Counted from the stretch's first letter, positions 7,530-16,491 are shown. The stretch: 61,074 bases of DNA from JAPLKX01 sp035530195 (GCA_035530195.1 DATKVG010000197.1:1-61074), one strand, 5' to 3'. Numbers and translations: made by a program. The notes: generated from the sequence alone by a model not told the origin.

Positions 7530-9623
7530 TTACTTGTTGAGCGTGAACATCCGCACGCTGAACCTGCACGCCAGCAACACCTCGAGCAGGACCGCGTACG
7601 GCACCTTGAGCAGGTCCACCACCCAGACGCGCCCCGTCGCCAGCCGCTCGAGAAACTCGTGGCGGTAGTTGGTCATCCTGCGGCGTGTCGCCACGTACCG
7701 GATCGCCGTCTCCTCGTAGCCCGCGACGATCCGCTCGCCGATGTACCGCTCGGCATCCACCACCTTGCGCCAACCCGGAAGTTGCCTGTCAAACGTCTTC
7801 GAAAAAGTCTCGACCTCGCGCACCATCCGGCGCAGCCGCCTGCGCGCGAAAACGCCCAGCCGCGAGCCGCACGCCAGTTGCGACATGTGCTCCGACGCCG
7901 ACGCCAGCATTGCCTTGAGTTCCTGGGTCGCGTCGTCGTACCGGCCCCGCACGTTGTAATCCGCCAAATGTTGCTGGACCTCCGCCCACCGCGTCCGCAG
8001 CGCCGCCAACGTTTTCCAGCGCGGGTCGTCGGGCTCGCGCGTGAGCATCCAGATTTCCTGGAACTCGAAAAACATCCCTGCGTATCGCCGGGCCCCGTGG
8101 GCCGCGTCCTTGATCCTCCGCCACGCATATTTCACCACGTTTTCCCGCGGGAAAATGGGCCTGCGCGACGTCCGGTCCTTGAGCCGGTACACGCCCGTCG
8201 CCATCGGGTGGATGCCCTCGAGCGTGCAGTACCGGTACCAGATCGACACCCAGTACATATGGTCGCGCCGGCCGGCGGGCGTCCGCAGCAGCGTGTTGAC
8301 GATGTTCTCCTTGCCGTACAGGCTGTTCATCGCGTCGTCGTACGCCTGCCGCCACATGCCCGGCGCCATCTTCGGGTGCTTGAACGTCTCGTGCAACCCG
8401 TCGTAATTGTTGTAATCCGCGTCGGTCGGCACGCAGTCCTGCATCATCCGCCAATGGTCTTTCGACCCCGGCAGCGGCACCATCATGAACAACGACGCGA
8501 AATCCACCTTCACCTCGTTGCGCAGCACGTCCATGTCGCGGTTCACCGACTCCCGCGTGTCGTCCGGCAGCCCGATGATGTACCCCACGTGCACCAGGAT
8601 GTTGTGGCGGTGGTACGTCTCGACCATGTCCGCATATTCGGTCACATGGTTCTGCGGCTTCCCGATCGCCTCGAGATTCGCCGGGTTCACGCTCTCCATA
8701 CCGATGAACGCCAGGTAACAGCCCGCCTGCTCCGCCTTCTCCATGAACCCCGGGATCTTGTGCGCATTCGTGTCCACCTGCATCATGAAAATGATGTTGA
8801 TCCCGCGCGACTTCATCGCGATCAGGCCGTCAAATATCTCCGACCACACCGGATTTCTCGAAAAATTGTCGTCCGTGAAAAAATATACCCGGATGCCGTC
8901 CGCGTGGTTTTCTTCGATCGCCCTCAGGACACACTCCGCGCTCCGGTAGCGCATCTTCCGCCCCTGGACGTTGATGATCGTGCAAAACGAGCAGTTGAAC
9001 GGGCATCCACGGCTCGTGTCTATCGTCGCCATCTCTTTCGAGACGAACCGCTTCTGCAAATCACCCAGCATCCGCGGGACCGGCGCGTTTTTCAGATCCG
9101 GGAAATCGACAATATTGTAAATGGGCTTCATCTCGCCCATCAACGCGTCCTCGAGAATCCCCGCAAGCGCGCCCGGCGCTTCCGCCTCGCCGCGTACCAG
9201 CGACACGCCCGCGTCGAGCAGCCGCTCGAGCTCGAACGTCGGCTTGTCGAACAGCCCCAGGATGCCGCTGACGTGGAACCCGCCTATCATCACCTGGACG
9301 CCCGCTTTCCGGAACTCGAGCGCCAGGTCCGACGCGCGCTCGAACTGGTTGCTCTGCACCCCCGCGAACCCAACCACCACCTGCATCCCGTCGCGCCGCA
9401 TCTGCCCGATACGGTCCACCGGAATACGCTGCACCGTGTCGTCCAGCAGCTCGACCGTCACCTCGGCATGCGCCAACTCTTTCTCCGCCACGGACTTAGT
9501 CAGGGTCTGCAGGCACGCCAGCGTGTTCGACGGCAAGACGCCACGCCAAAAACGGATCACATACCCCTCGTCGTCATACGTCGACGGCCGAATATAAACT
9601 ACATGCAAGTGTGGCTTGGCCAA
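7530..9623 (-). CDS. B12-binding-type radical SAM protein
   Basis: 697 aa. N-terminal Rossmann-like region resembling a cobalamin-binding domain (QVVVGFAGVQSNQ, VQVMIGGFHVSG), then a radical SAM TIM barrel with CPFNCSFC near residues 207-214 for the 4Fe-4S cluster, followed by a long C-terminal region rich in Arg and aromatic residues. The DxHxxG cobalamin motif is not clearly present, so actual B12 binding is uncertain. No ATG exists near the conserved start. I choose the TTG at 9623, which has AGGAG about 11 bases upstream and precedes HLHVVYIRPSTYDDEG. Substrate unknown; members act in methylation or modification of lipids, hopanoids or natural products. It is on the same strand as archease and rtcB. 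Confidence 0.8.
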   Translation of the reverse strand: MAKPHLHVVYIRPSTYDDEGYVIRFWRGVLPSNTLACLQTLTKSVAEKELAHAEVTVELLDDTVQRIPVDRIGQMRRDGMQVVVGFAGVQSNQFERASDLALEFRKAGVQVMIGGFHVSGILGLFDKPTFELERLLDAGVSLVRGEAEAPGALAGILEDALMGEMKPIYNIVDFPDLKNAPVPRMLGDLQKRFVSKEMATIDTSRGCPFNCSFCTIINVQGRKMRYRSAECVLRAIEENHADGIRVYFFTDDNFSRNPVWSEIFDGLIAMKSRGINIIFMMQVDTNAHKIPGFMEKAEQAGCYLAFIGMESVNPANLEAIGKPQNHVTEYADMVETYHRHNILVHVGYIIGLPDDTRESVNRDMDVLRNEVKVDFASLFMMVPLPGSKDHWRMMQDCVPTDADYNNYDGLHETFKHPKMAPGMWRQAYDDAMNSLYGKENIVNTLLRTPAGRRDHMYWVSIWYRYCTLEGIHPMATGVYRLKDRTSRRPIFPRENVVKYAWRRIKDAAHGARRYAGMFFEFQEIWMLTREPDDPRWKTLAALRTRWAEVQQHLADYNVRGRYDDATQELKAMLASASEHMSQLACGSRLGVFARRRLRRMVREVETFSKTFDRQLPGWRKVVDAERYIGERIVAGYEETAIRYVATRRRMTNYRHEFLERLATGRVWVVDLLKVPYAVLLEVLLACRFSVRMFTLNK

Positions 9624-9779
9624 TTCCGCGGGTCTCCTGGAGGGTCTATAACAACACGCCGATTGTACCACACGCCCCGCCCTCAAAACATTTTCCCAAA
9701 CACCAATCTCGAACCAAATACCATCCCAAAACGATCAACAAAAAACCACCCCATTTTCTTCCCGCCCACCACGTCCCAG

Positions 9780-9867
9780 AAAAAGGGGGACGCTGCACTT
9801 ATTTCCAAAGCCAATGGACTTGAACCGACACCAGCACTGTTGAAATAAGTGCAGCGTCCCCCTTTTT
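9780..9867. repeat. Palindromic element, copy 1 (26-bp perfect stem, 36-nt loop)
   Basis: Left arm 9780-9805 and right arm 9842-9867 are perfect reverse complements (core GGGGACGCTGCACTTATTTC); the loop is 9806-9841. A second copy in the same orientation lies at 12718-12805, with an equally perfect 26-bp stem and one base change in the loop (CGACACC versus CGATACC). Such large hairpins resemble the non-autonomous REP-like elements mobilised by IS200-type (Y1/RAYT) transposases, but no transposase is in the window. Confidence 0.9.
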
Positions 9868-9924
9868 CCCCGCTTTTCGCGGCCAGAGGATAAGATACAA
9901 TCAGCATGACTCAATACATTAGAA

Positions 9925-10078
9925 CTTCGCACTTCGCACTCCGTCCTTCCCTCCAGACTCCAGCCTCCCTTTCCCCGTCCACAACGTCCACCGTCCCTCT
10001 TCCGAAACTTCGCACTTCGCACTTCGAACTTCGAACTTCCGTTCTTACCTCCAGACTCCAGACTCCAGACTTCTTTTC
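9925..10078. repeat. Simple-sequence word repeats upstream of the STAND gene
   Basis: Built from the words ACTTCGCACTTCG and CAGACTCCAGACTCC. The complementary words GAGTCTGGAGTCTGG fill 19632-19760. Between 9624 and 10179 I see only the palindrome, these words and a possible -10 box; no gene. Confidence 0.65.
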
Positions 10079-10093
10079 GCCCCGTCCCCGGTG

Positions 10094-10099
10094 TATAAT
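10094..10099 (+). promoter_or_regulatory. Possible -10 box for the STAND ATPase gene
   Basis: Perfect TATAAT about 80 bases before the GTG start. No good -35 partner is visible, so this is tentative. Confidence 0.3.
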
Positions 10100-10179
10100 G
10101 GCTGCCAGTCCTATAGCAGTAACTGTCAGACGACGGGGGCGGGATTTCACGGCGCAGTCGACACCGGAGAACCTGGGAC

Positions 10180-12534
10180 GTGGATTCGCAGACTATCATC
10201 ATCTTGGGGGGCATTGCCGTCCTCGGCCTCATCGCGTTGGGCGTGATTCACAACCAACTCACCGTCAAGGCCAAAAAAGGCGATGTTGAGGTATCCATTG
10301 AATGCTCAAGCCCGCCCGCGCCCCCGACTGCGCCGCAGAAGTCTCCGCCCAGCATTGACAAGCAAACCAACATCGGAGGCGACCAACTCAACGCCGCGCA
10401 TGACATCTTCCAGTTCCGCGACCTGAATATCGGCGGCGCGAAGCTACCCGCGCTCAACCTGAACCAGATCGGCGAGCCGGTCGGCGATTTCATCGGCCGC
10501 GAAGACGAGATCGGCCATTTGATGACCGCGTTCGACGCCCGCGGCGACAAACGTGGCGCCGTAATTTCGGGCGTACGCGGGATGGCTGGCGTCGGCAAGA
10601 CCGAACTGGCCAAGATGGCCGCAAAACGGCTCAAAAAACAATTCCCGGACGGCCAGATCTTTTTCAACCTGCGCGGCGCACACGACGACGATGCGGTACA
10701 ACCCGCAACCCCCGCCGAGGCGCTTCAACACGTGATCCAGTCCTTCCGCCCGGACCTGAAACTGCCGGATACCGTCGACCCGTTGCAGGGCTATTACCAT
10801 TCGGTGCTCGACGGCAAACGCGTCCTGCTGTTGATGGACAATGCACTCAATGGCCACCAACTGGCGCCGCTGATCCCACCGCCGGACGGGTGTGTGCTGC
10901 TGGTCACATCGCGGCGCCGGTTCGTCGTGCCGGGCATGGCGGAAGTCGATCTGGACACGTTGCCCCCACCGAAGGCGTGCGAGTTGCTCCTCGAGATCTG
11001 CCCGCGGATTAAGGGGCAGGCGGCAGATTTGGCGGAACGATGCGGCCGGCTTCCGCTGGCATTGCGGCTGGCCGCGTCCGCCCTGAAGCTGCGGCCAATG
11101 CTCGACGTGGCCGACTACTGCAACCAGTTGGAGCAGAACCGTCTAGCCGCGTTGGATGCGTACAAAGATGGAACGGATCAGGAGCACGGCGTCGAAGCGT
11201 CGCTGGCGACCAGCTACAAACTGCTCGACGAGCCTCAGCAACGGTTGTGGCGGGCGCTCGAGGTGTTTCCAGGCGAGTTCGACACGCCAGCGGCGGCCAA
11301 TGTCTGGCAGTTGGAGGAGAAAGATGGCGCGGCGGCGCTGGGCGATTTGTACACGGCCAGCATGGTGCAGTGGGACGAGGCGACGCGCCGTTACCGGCTT
11401 CACGACCTCGCACGCGACTACGCCCGCGCCCGACTGAGCGCAAACGAGCGCGCGGAGTACGCACAACGCCACGCCGCGCACTACGCCGCGCAGCTTCGGA
11501 AGGCAAAGGAACTGTATAAACAAGGCGGTGAGTCGGTATTGCAGGGCCTTGGTATGTTCGACCTCGAATGGGGCAACATCCGCGCGGGACAAGCCTGGGC
11601 TGCAGCCCACTGGGAAGCAGATAAGGCCGCCGCGGAACTGTGCAGCGACTACCCCGGCGCCGGCACCTACTGCCTCGATTTGCGCCTCCATCCCCGCGAA
11701 CAGATCGCGTGGCTCGAGGCGGCACTCGACGCGGCGCGGAAACTGAAAGACCGGGGGGTGGAAGGCGTCCACCTCGGCAACCTGGGGCTGGCCTACGCGG
11801 ACCTCGGCGAGCCGCGCAAGGCTATTGACTACCACGAGCAGGCGCTCAAGGTTGACCGCGAGATCGGCGAGCGGCGCGGCGAAGGGCAAGCCTTGGGCAA
11901 CCTGGGGAACACCTACGCGGACCTCGGCGAGCCGCGCAAGGCGATCGAGTTCTACGAGCAAGACCTCGTAATTGCGCGCGAGATCGGTAACCGGCGCGGC
12001 GAAGGAGCCGTCCTCGGCAACCTGGGGAACGCCTACGCGGACCTCGGCGAGCCGCGCAAGGCCATCGAGTTCTACGAACAGGCACTCGTGATTGACCGCG
12101 AGATCGGCGACCGGCGCGGCGAAGGAAACGCCTTGAACAACCTGGGCATCGCCTACAAGAATCTCGGCAAGCCGCGCAAGGCGATCGAGTACCACAAGCA
12201 GGCACTCGAAATTGACCGCGAGATCGGCGACCGGCGCGGCGAAGGAAACGCCTTGGGCAACCTGGGGAACGCCTACGCGGCCCTCGGCGAGCCGCGCAAG
12301 GCCATCGAGTTCTACGAGCAAGCGCTTGTCATTGCGCGCGAGATCGGCGACCGGCGCGGCGAGGCAACCGGCCTCTACAATCTCGCTGACGAGCTTGCCA
12401 AAACTGGCCGGCGTGACGAGGCGATTGCCTCCGCGGAGCAGGCGGTGGAGATTTTTGAGCAGATCGAGAGCCCTCTTGCCGCCGATGCCCGCGCGCTGCT
12501 TGAAGAGCTTCGGAAGCAACCGCGGGGGAAGTAG
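10180..12534 (+). CDS. Membrane-anchored STAND ATPase (NB-ARC) with C-terminal TPRs
   Basis: 784 aa. Order: one N-terminal membrane segment (residues 6-22), a linker with a Pro-rich stretch, an AP-ATPase/NB-ARC module with P-loop GMAGVGKTELAK (134-145), Walker B RVLLLMDNA, sensor LLVTSRRR and the GLPLA-like RCGRLPLAL, then a winged-helix region and a TPR superhelix of kinesin-light-chain type from about residue 525. GTG start with GGAG 10 bases upstream. STAND proteins act as ligand-triggered switches that oligomerise; bacterial ones include regulators and anti-phage sensors. No separate effector domain is seen besides the membrane anchor, so if it signals, the output is unknown. It is flanked on both sides by the same palindromic element. 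Confidence 0.85.
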   Translation: MDSQTIIILGGIAVLGLIALGVIHNQLTVKAKKGDVEVSIECSSPPAPPTAPQKSPPSIDKQTNIGGDQLNAAHDIFQFRDLNIGGAKLPALNLNQIGEPVGDFIGREDEIGHLMTAFDARGDKRGAVISGVRGMAGVGKTELAKMAAKRLKKQFPDGQIFFNLRGAHDDDAVQPATPAEALQHVIQSFRPDLKLPDTVDPLQGYYHSVLDGKRVLLLMDNALNGHQLAPLIPPPDGCVLLVTSRRRFVVPGMAEVDLDTLPPPKACELLLEICPRIKGQAADLAERCGRLPLALRLAASALKLRPMLDVADYCNQLEQNRLAALDAYKDGTDQEHGVEASLATSYKLLDEPQQRLWRALEVFPGEFDTPAAANVWQLEEKDGAAALGDLYTASMVQWDEATRRYRLHDLARDYARARLSANERAEYAQRHAAHYAAQLRKAKELYKQGGESVLQGLGMFDLEWGNIRAGQAWAAAHWEADKAAAELCSDYPGAGTYCLDLRLHPREQIAWLEAALDAARKLKDRGVEGVHLGNLGLAYADLGEPRKAIDYHEQALKVDREIGERRGEGQALGNLGNTYADLGEPRKAIEFYEQDLVIAREIGNRRGEGAVLGNLGNAYADLGEPRKAIEFYEQALVIDREIGDRRGEGNALNNLGIAYKNLGKPRKAIEYHKQALEIDREIGDRRGEGNALGNLGNAYAALGEPRKAIEFYEQALVIAREIGDRRGEATGLYNLADELAKTGRRDEAIASAEQAVEIFEQIESPLAADARALLEELRKQPRGK
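11761..12360 (+). repeat. 120-bp tandem coding repeats (TPR units)
   Basis: Five consecutive 120-bp units inside the STAND gene, each encoding a 40-residue TPR (YADLGEPRKAIEFYEQAL). They are near identical at the DNA level, third codon positions included, with a few point changes. A sixth degenerate unit follows. Such identity implies recent expansion or ongoing gene conversion. Confidence 0.92.
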
Positions 12535-12717
12535 CCTCGAGCCAGCCGGGCCGCGCGGCCCGCAACTGCCCGAAACGCGCTGCATCTCGCAACGATCAAG
12601 GCCCTCTCCGCGAAACCCTGCAAGCCGCCTTTTAGGCTGAACGCCTCGAGAAAAGCGCGCGGAACCGCGCCAGGGACGCCACCCGAAAGCCGCTCGAGCC
12701 CACTTGGAAAAAAGGGG

Positions 12718-12805
12718 AAAAAAGGGGACGCTGCACTTATTTCCAAAGCCAATGGACTTGAACCGATACCAGCACTGTTGAAATAAGTGCAGCGTCCCCT
12801 TTTTT
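12718..12805. repeat. Palindromic element, copy 2 (26-bp perfect stem, 36-nt loop)
   Basis: Arms 12718-12743 and 12780-12805; loop 12744-12779. Same orientation and near-identical loop to copy 1 at 9780-9867. A duplicated GGAAAAAA/GGGGAAAAAA stretch immediately left may be a target-site trace. Together the two copies bracket the STAND ATPase gene. Confidence 0.9.
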
Positions 12806-13052
12806 CCTAACACCATATTAACCCCGATTTGTCAACCAAATCCCCCTTGTTCCGCAAATCTCGACCCGTTTTCCGCCCGTTTCCAACCCCAAAAACGTGC
12901 ACCAACTCGGGCTATATAAAACAGAGAGGTATGAAATGGACACGAACACTAAAACGACTTTCGACGACCTGCTCGACCGTGGTTCCAACAGCAGGATATG
13001 AGCCTCCGAAGCGCCCGCGCCACAACGTGCAGGCGGGACGCCCGCACCACAA
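12806..13052. other. Gene-poor stretch before pdxJ
   Basis: Part of a 518-base gap (12535-13052) that otherwise holds the second palindrome. Contains a TATATAAA, a GAGG and a 21-codon open frame at 12936-13001 (MDTNTKTTFDDLLDRGSNSRI) that looks like the N-terminal stub of a lost gene, then a member of the GC-rich palindrome family (13027-13050). I do not call the stub a gene. Confidence 0.4.
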
Positions 13053-13775
13053 TCAGTCGCTGTAGAGGTTGAGGATGTCGAGTATTTCGCGGACGGCGTT
13101 TTCGAGGCCGATGAAGATGGCTCGAGCGATGATGTCGTGGCCGATGTTGACTTCGCGCAGGTTGGATATTTGGGCGATGGGCGCGAGGTTGCGGATGGTG
13201 AGCCCATGGCCGGCGTGTAGTTCAAGCCCGGCTTTTCGTGCGGCGTCTGCGGCGGCTTGGATCCGGTCGAGCTCGAGGCGGACCTGATCGCCTTTGGCGT
13301 TGGCGTACGCGCCGGTGTGCAGCTCGACAGCGTCCGCGTGGACTTCGGAGCTGGCGGCGACCTGGGCCTGGTCGGGATCGATGAACGTGCTGACGCAGAT
13401 GCCGGCTTGGTGGAAGTTTTTGACGACGTCGACGAGCCGTTTGACCTGCGCGGCGACGTCGAGCCCGCCTTCGGTGGTGATTTCCTGGCGGTTCTCGGGG
13501 ACGAGGCATACGGTGTGCGGCTTGATGCGGAGTGCGATGTCGATGATTTCGTCGGTAACGCCCATTTCGAGGTTGAGCCGGATCTGGAGTACCTGGTGGA
13601 GCAACTGGACGTCCCGGTCCTGGATGTGCCGCCGGTCCTGCCGGAGATGTACGGTGATTTGGTGGGCGCCGGCGATCTCGCATACTTTCGCGGCGGCGAT
13701 AACGTCGGGTGCGAACCCTTTACGCGCCTCGCGGAGCGTAGCGACGTGGTCGATGTTGACGCCGAGTTCGATCAT
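13053..13775 (-). CDS. pdxJ: Pyridoxine 5'-phosphate synthase
   Basis: 240 aa TIM barrel that joins 1-deoxyxylulose 5-phosphate to 3-amino-2-oxopropyl phosphate in the DXP-dependent vitamin B6 pathway. Seen: IELGVNIDHVATLREAR at the start, ITVHLRQDRRHIQDRDV, EITTEGGLDV, HTGAYAN, the helix LELHAGHGLTIRNL, and VNIGHDIIARAIFIGL at the end. All are family hallmarks and length is standard. glmM lies 45 bases upstream on the same strand and may share its transcript. Confidence 0.96.
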   Translation of the reverse strand: MIELGVNIDHVATLREARKGFAPDVIAAAKVCEIAGAHQITVHLRQDRRHIQDRDVQLLHQVLQIRLNLEMGVTDEIIDIALRIKPHTVCLVPENRQEITTEGGLDVAAQVKRLVDVVKNFHQAGICVSTFIDPDQAQVAASSEVHADAVELHTGAYANAKGDQVRLELDRIQAAADAARKAGLELHAGHGLTIRNLAPIAQISNLREVNIGHDIIARAIFIGLENAVREILDILNLYSD

Positions 13776-13820
13776 GTTTGTACCCTCGCAAATAAACGGC
13801 CGCGGCGCGGTCCGGTTGTC

Positions 13821-15170
13821 TTATTCGGCGATGAGTTGCTCGATTCGCCCGGCCAGTTGCCGGGCGAGTGCTTCGGCCTTTCGCAGGGTTTCGTGCTGCA
13901 CCATGACGCGTATGACGGGCTCGGTGCCGGACGGACGGACGATGGTCATTCCGGCCCCGTTGATTTCGTTCTCGACGTCGCGGACGAGCGCCTCGATCAT
14001 TTCGGGCGGCGGGACGGGCCGGCCGTTGAGGGAGACTTTGGCGTGCGCTTCGGGCAGCGGCTGATACACGGAGGCGAGGACGGACATGGGCTGGTCTTTT
14101 CGCAGCATGGTAGCGAGCACGTTGAGGCCGGCAATGATGGCGTCGCCGGTGGTGTTGTGTTCGAGCATGACGATGTGGCCGGAGCTTTCGCCGCCGAGCA
14201 CGAGGCCGCGTTCGCGCATGGCTTCGACAATGAACCGGTCGCCGACCTGGGCGCGCAGGACGCTGCCGCCGTACTGTTCGAGAGCTCGATCGAGCCCGGC
14301 GTTTGCGACGATGTTTGTGACGACGGTTTTGCCGGGCAGGACGTCGCGTTCGATGTGGTCGATTCCGAGTATGGCAAGTATGGCGTTGCCGTCGAGCGTC
14401 CGCCCGTGTTCGTCGGCCATGACGATCCGGTCGCCGTCGCCGTCGAAGGAGATGCCGAGATCGGCCCGCTCGCGGATGACGGTAGCGCGCATTTCTTCGG
14501 GGTGTTCGGTCCCGCAGTTGAGGTTGATGTTGCGGCCGTCGGGCCGGTCGCAGATGGGTATGACGTCGGCGCCGAGTTCGCGCAGGGTGTATGGGCCGAC
14601 TTTGTAGGAGGCGCCGTTGGCGCAGTCGCAGACGATTTTGAGGCCGTCGAGGCGCATCCGCTTGGGGAACGAGGCTTTGACGAACTCGATGTACCGGCCG
14701 ATGGCGTCGTCGATCCGCCGTGCGGTGCCGATGCGGTCGGCGGACAGACTGATCCCGTTGGATTCGGCGAAGACGAGCCGTGCGATCTCGTCGGCGGTGG
14801 AATCGAGGATTTTGTAGCCGTCGCGGCCGAAGAACTTGATGCCGTTGTCGTGGTAGGAGTTGTGTGATGCGGAGATCATGATGGCGCCGTCGGCGCGGAG
14901 GCTGCGCATGATGTAGGAGACGCCGGGCGTGGGCAGGGGGCCGACCAGCAGGACGTTGACGCCCACCGAACACAGGCCGGCGGTCAGTGCGTTTTCGAAC
15001 ATATATCCGGAGCGGCGTGTGTCTTTGCCGATGAGGATGGTGTGTGGGCGGTCTTCCTGCTGGAACACGGCGCCTGCGGCCCGGCCCACTTTGAGGGCGA
15101 TTTCGGCCGTCATCGGGTATACGTTTGCGACGCCGCGTATGCCGTCGGTGCCAAAGAGCTTGTCGTTCAT
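13821..15170 (-). CDS. glmM: Phosphoglucosamine mutase
   Basis: Interconverts glucosamine 6-phosphate and glucosamine 1-phosphate on the way to UDP-GlcNAc, hence peptidoglycan and LPS. 449 aa. Seen: FGTDGIRGVAN at the N-terminus, the phosphoserine loop ISASHNSYHDNGIK, the metal-binding DGDGDR, the sugar-binding GESSGH, and the C-terminal phosphate loop RPSGTEPVIRV. All catalytic elements are intact. Confidence 0.96.
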   Translation of the reverse strand: MNDKLFGTDGIRGVANVYPMTAEIALKVGRAAGAVFQQEDRPHTILIGKDTRRSGYMFENALTAGLCSVGVNVLLVGPLPTPGVSYIMRSLRADGAIMISASHNSYHDNGIKFFGRDGYKILDSTADEIARLVFAESNGISLSADRIGTARRIDDAIGRYIEFVKASFPKRMRLDGLKIVCDCANGASYKVGPYTLRELGADVIPICDRPDGRNINLNCGTEHPEEMRATVIRERADLGISFDGDGDRIVMADEHGRTLDGNAILAILGIDHIERDVLPGKTVVTNIVANAGLDRALEQYGGSVLRAQVGDRFIVEAMRERGLVLGGESSGHIVMLEHNTTGDAIIAGLNVLATMLRKDQPMSVLASVYQPLPEAHAKVSLNGRPVPPPEMIEALVRDVENEINGAGMTIVRPSGTEPVIRVMVQHETLRKAEALARQLAGRIEQLIAE

Positions 15171-15252
15171 GTATTTACCTCAACCGGGGATGCGGTTGGC
15201 GTTATGCCTGGCGAGGTTTGAGTATAGCATGGGCTGTTCAGTGGCCAAAATA

Positions 15253-15280
15253 GGACCGATCCGACCGATCAGACGGATCA
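15253..15280. repeat. GATCCGACC-type dispersed word repeat
   Basis: Inverted member of the family at 3269-3300, sitting between glmM and recA. Confidence 0.55.
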
Positions 15281-15350
15281 GAATGGCTGGTGCTGCGCCT
15301 ACGGGTTAAGTTTTTGATATACTTGGGTGAAGCGTGGTGTAAGAAGCACC

Positions 15351-15380
15351 TTGACAGGGACGCTGTAATATGTCAAGATA
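15351..15380 (+). promoter_or_regulatory. Possible recA promoter
   Basis: Perfect TTGACA at 15351-15356 followed after 17-18 bases by a weak CAAGATA -10. No convincing LexA operator was identified by eye. Confidence 0.35.
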
Positions 15381-15429
15381 CGGTTGGGGTGAATATATGT
15401 TCAGGTGTCGGAACCGGGAGACCCATTAA

Positions 15430-16488
15430 ATGGAAGCGCAGAAGAACGAGGCGAAGACGAAGGCGTTGGCGATAGCGGTAGCTCAACTTGAGAAGCAGTT
15501 TGGTCGAGGGACGCTGGTTCGTCTGGGGGACGACACGTTTGTGCACCCGGTGCGTGCGATCTCGACCGGTAGCCTTTCTTTGGACATCGCGACGGGCGTT
15601 GGCGGTTTTCCGGTGGGGCGTGTGGTGGAGGTGTTTGGTCCGGAATCTTCGGGGAAGACGACGCTTGCGCTGCACGTGGTTGCGAATGCGCAGAAAGACG
15701 GGGGTATCGCGTGTTATATCGACGCGGAGCACGCGCTGGACCCGACATTCGCGGGGAAGATCGGGGTGGACATTGACAACCTGCTGGTTTCTCAGCCGGA
15801 CACGGCGGAGCAGGCTTTGGAGATCTGCGAGGGGCTGGTTCGGAGCAACGCGGTGGATGTGATCGTGATCGACTCGGTTGCGGCACTGGTTCCGAAGGCG
15901 GAGGTGGAGGGCGAGATGGGCGACTCGCATATGGGTCTTCAGGCGCGGCTGATGTCGCAGGCGCTGCGGAAGCTTACGGCGGCGATCAGCCGGTCGAAGA
16001 CGCTGGTGATTTTCATTAATCAGCTTCGTGAAAAGATCGGTGTGATGTTCGGCAACCCGGAAACGACGACGGGCGGGCGGGCGCTGAAGTTTTATGCGGC
16101 CCTGCGTATCGACGTGCGGCGTATCACGACCATCAAGGAACGGGAGCAGGACGTTGGGAACCGGGTTCGGGCGAAGGTGGTGAAGAACAAGATGGCGCCG
16201 CCGTTCAAGCAGGCGGAGTTCGATATCCTGTTCGGGGAAGGCATTTCGAAGGAGGGTGATCTGCTGGATCTGGCGGTGAACGACAAGCTGATCCAGAAAA
16301 GCGGGACGTGGTATTCGATGGACGGCGAGAATTTTGGGCAGGGGCGGGAAGCGACGCGCCAGTATCTCAAGTCCAATCCGGATGTGACGGAGCGGTTGCG
16401 GGCGAAACTGATCGAGACGCGGGAAATCCGTTGGGTGGCTCCGGGCGGCCAGGAACAGCCGGAGGGGCAGAAGGCGGCGAAGAAATAA
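15430..16488 (+). CDS. recA: Recombinase RecA
   Basis: 352 aa ATP-dependent strand-exchange protein of homologous recombination and the SOS response. Seen: IGSLSLD-like ISTGSLSLDIATGVGG, P-loop GPESSGKTT (residues 70-78), the Walker B strand VIVIDSVAALVPKAE, loop L1 GDSHMGLQARLMSQALRKL, loop L2 FINQLREKIGVMFGNPETTTGG, and the basic C-terminal KAAKK. GGGAG lies 9 bases before the ATG. Length and motifs are normal. Confidence 0.98.
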   Translation: MEAQKNEAKTKALAIAVAQLEKQFGRGTLVRLGDDTFVHPVRAISTGSLSLDIATGVGGFPVGRVVEVFGPESSGKTTLALHVVANAQKDGGIACYIDAEHALDPTFAGKIGVDIDNLLVSQPDTAEQALEICEGLVRSNAVDVIVIDSVAALVPKAEVEGEMGDSHMGLQARLMSQALRKLTAAISRSKTLVIFINQLREKIGVMFGNPETTTGGRALKFYAALRIDVRRITTIKEREQDVGNRVRAKVVKNKMAPPFKQAEFDILFGEGISKEGDLLDLAVNDKLIQKSGTWYSMDGENFGQGREATRQYLKSNPDVTERLRAKLIETREIRWVAPGGQEQPEGQKAAKK

Positions 16489-16491
16489 GAG

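Noticed and set aside
5595..9848. A 4.2-kb open frame on the plus strand
   Set aside because: It lies opposite rtcB, archease and the radical SAM gene, all of which carry clear motifs. It is His/Arg/Pro-rich nonsense, an effect of GC-rich coding on the other strand.
12936..13001. 21-residue open frame MDTNTKTTFDDLLDRGSNSRI with a ribosome site
   Set aside because: Too short, followed by repeat sequence, no recognisable family; more likely a gene stub.
12535..13052. Replication origin at the skew switch
   Set aside because: No dnaA/dnaN nearby and no DnaA-box cluster; other composition switches occur in the window.
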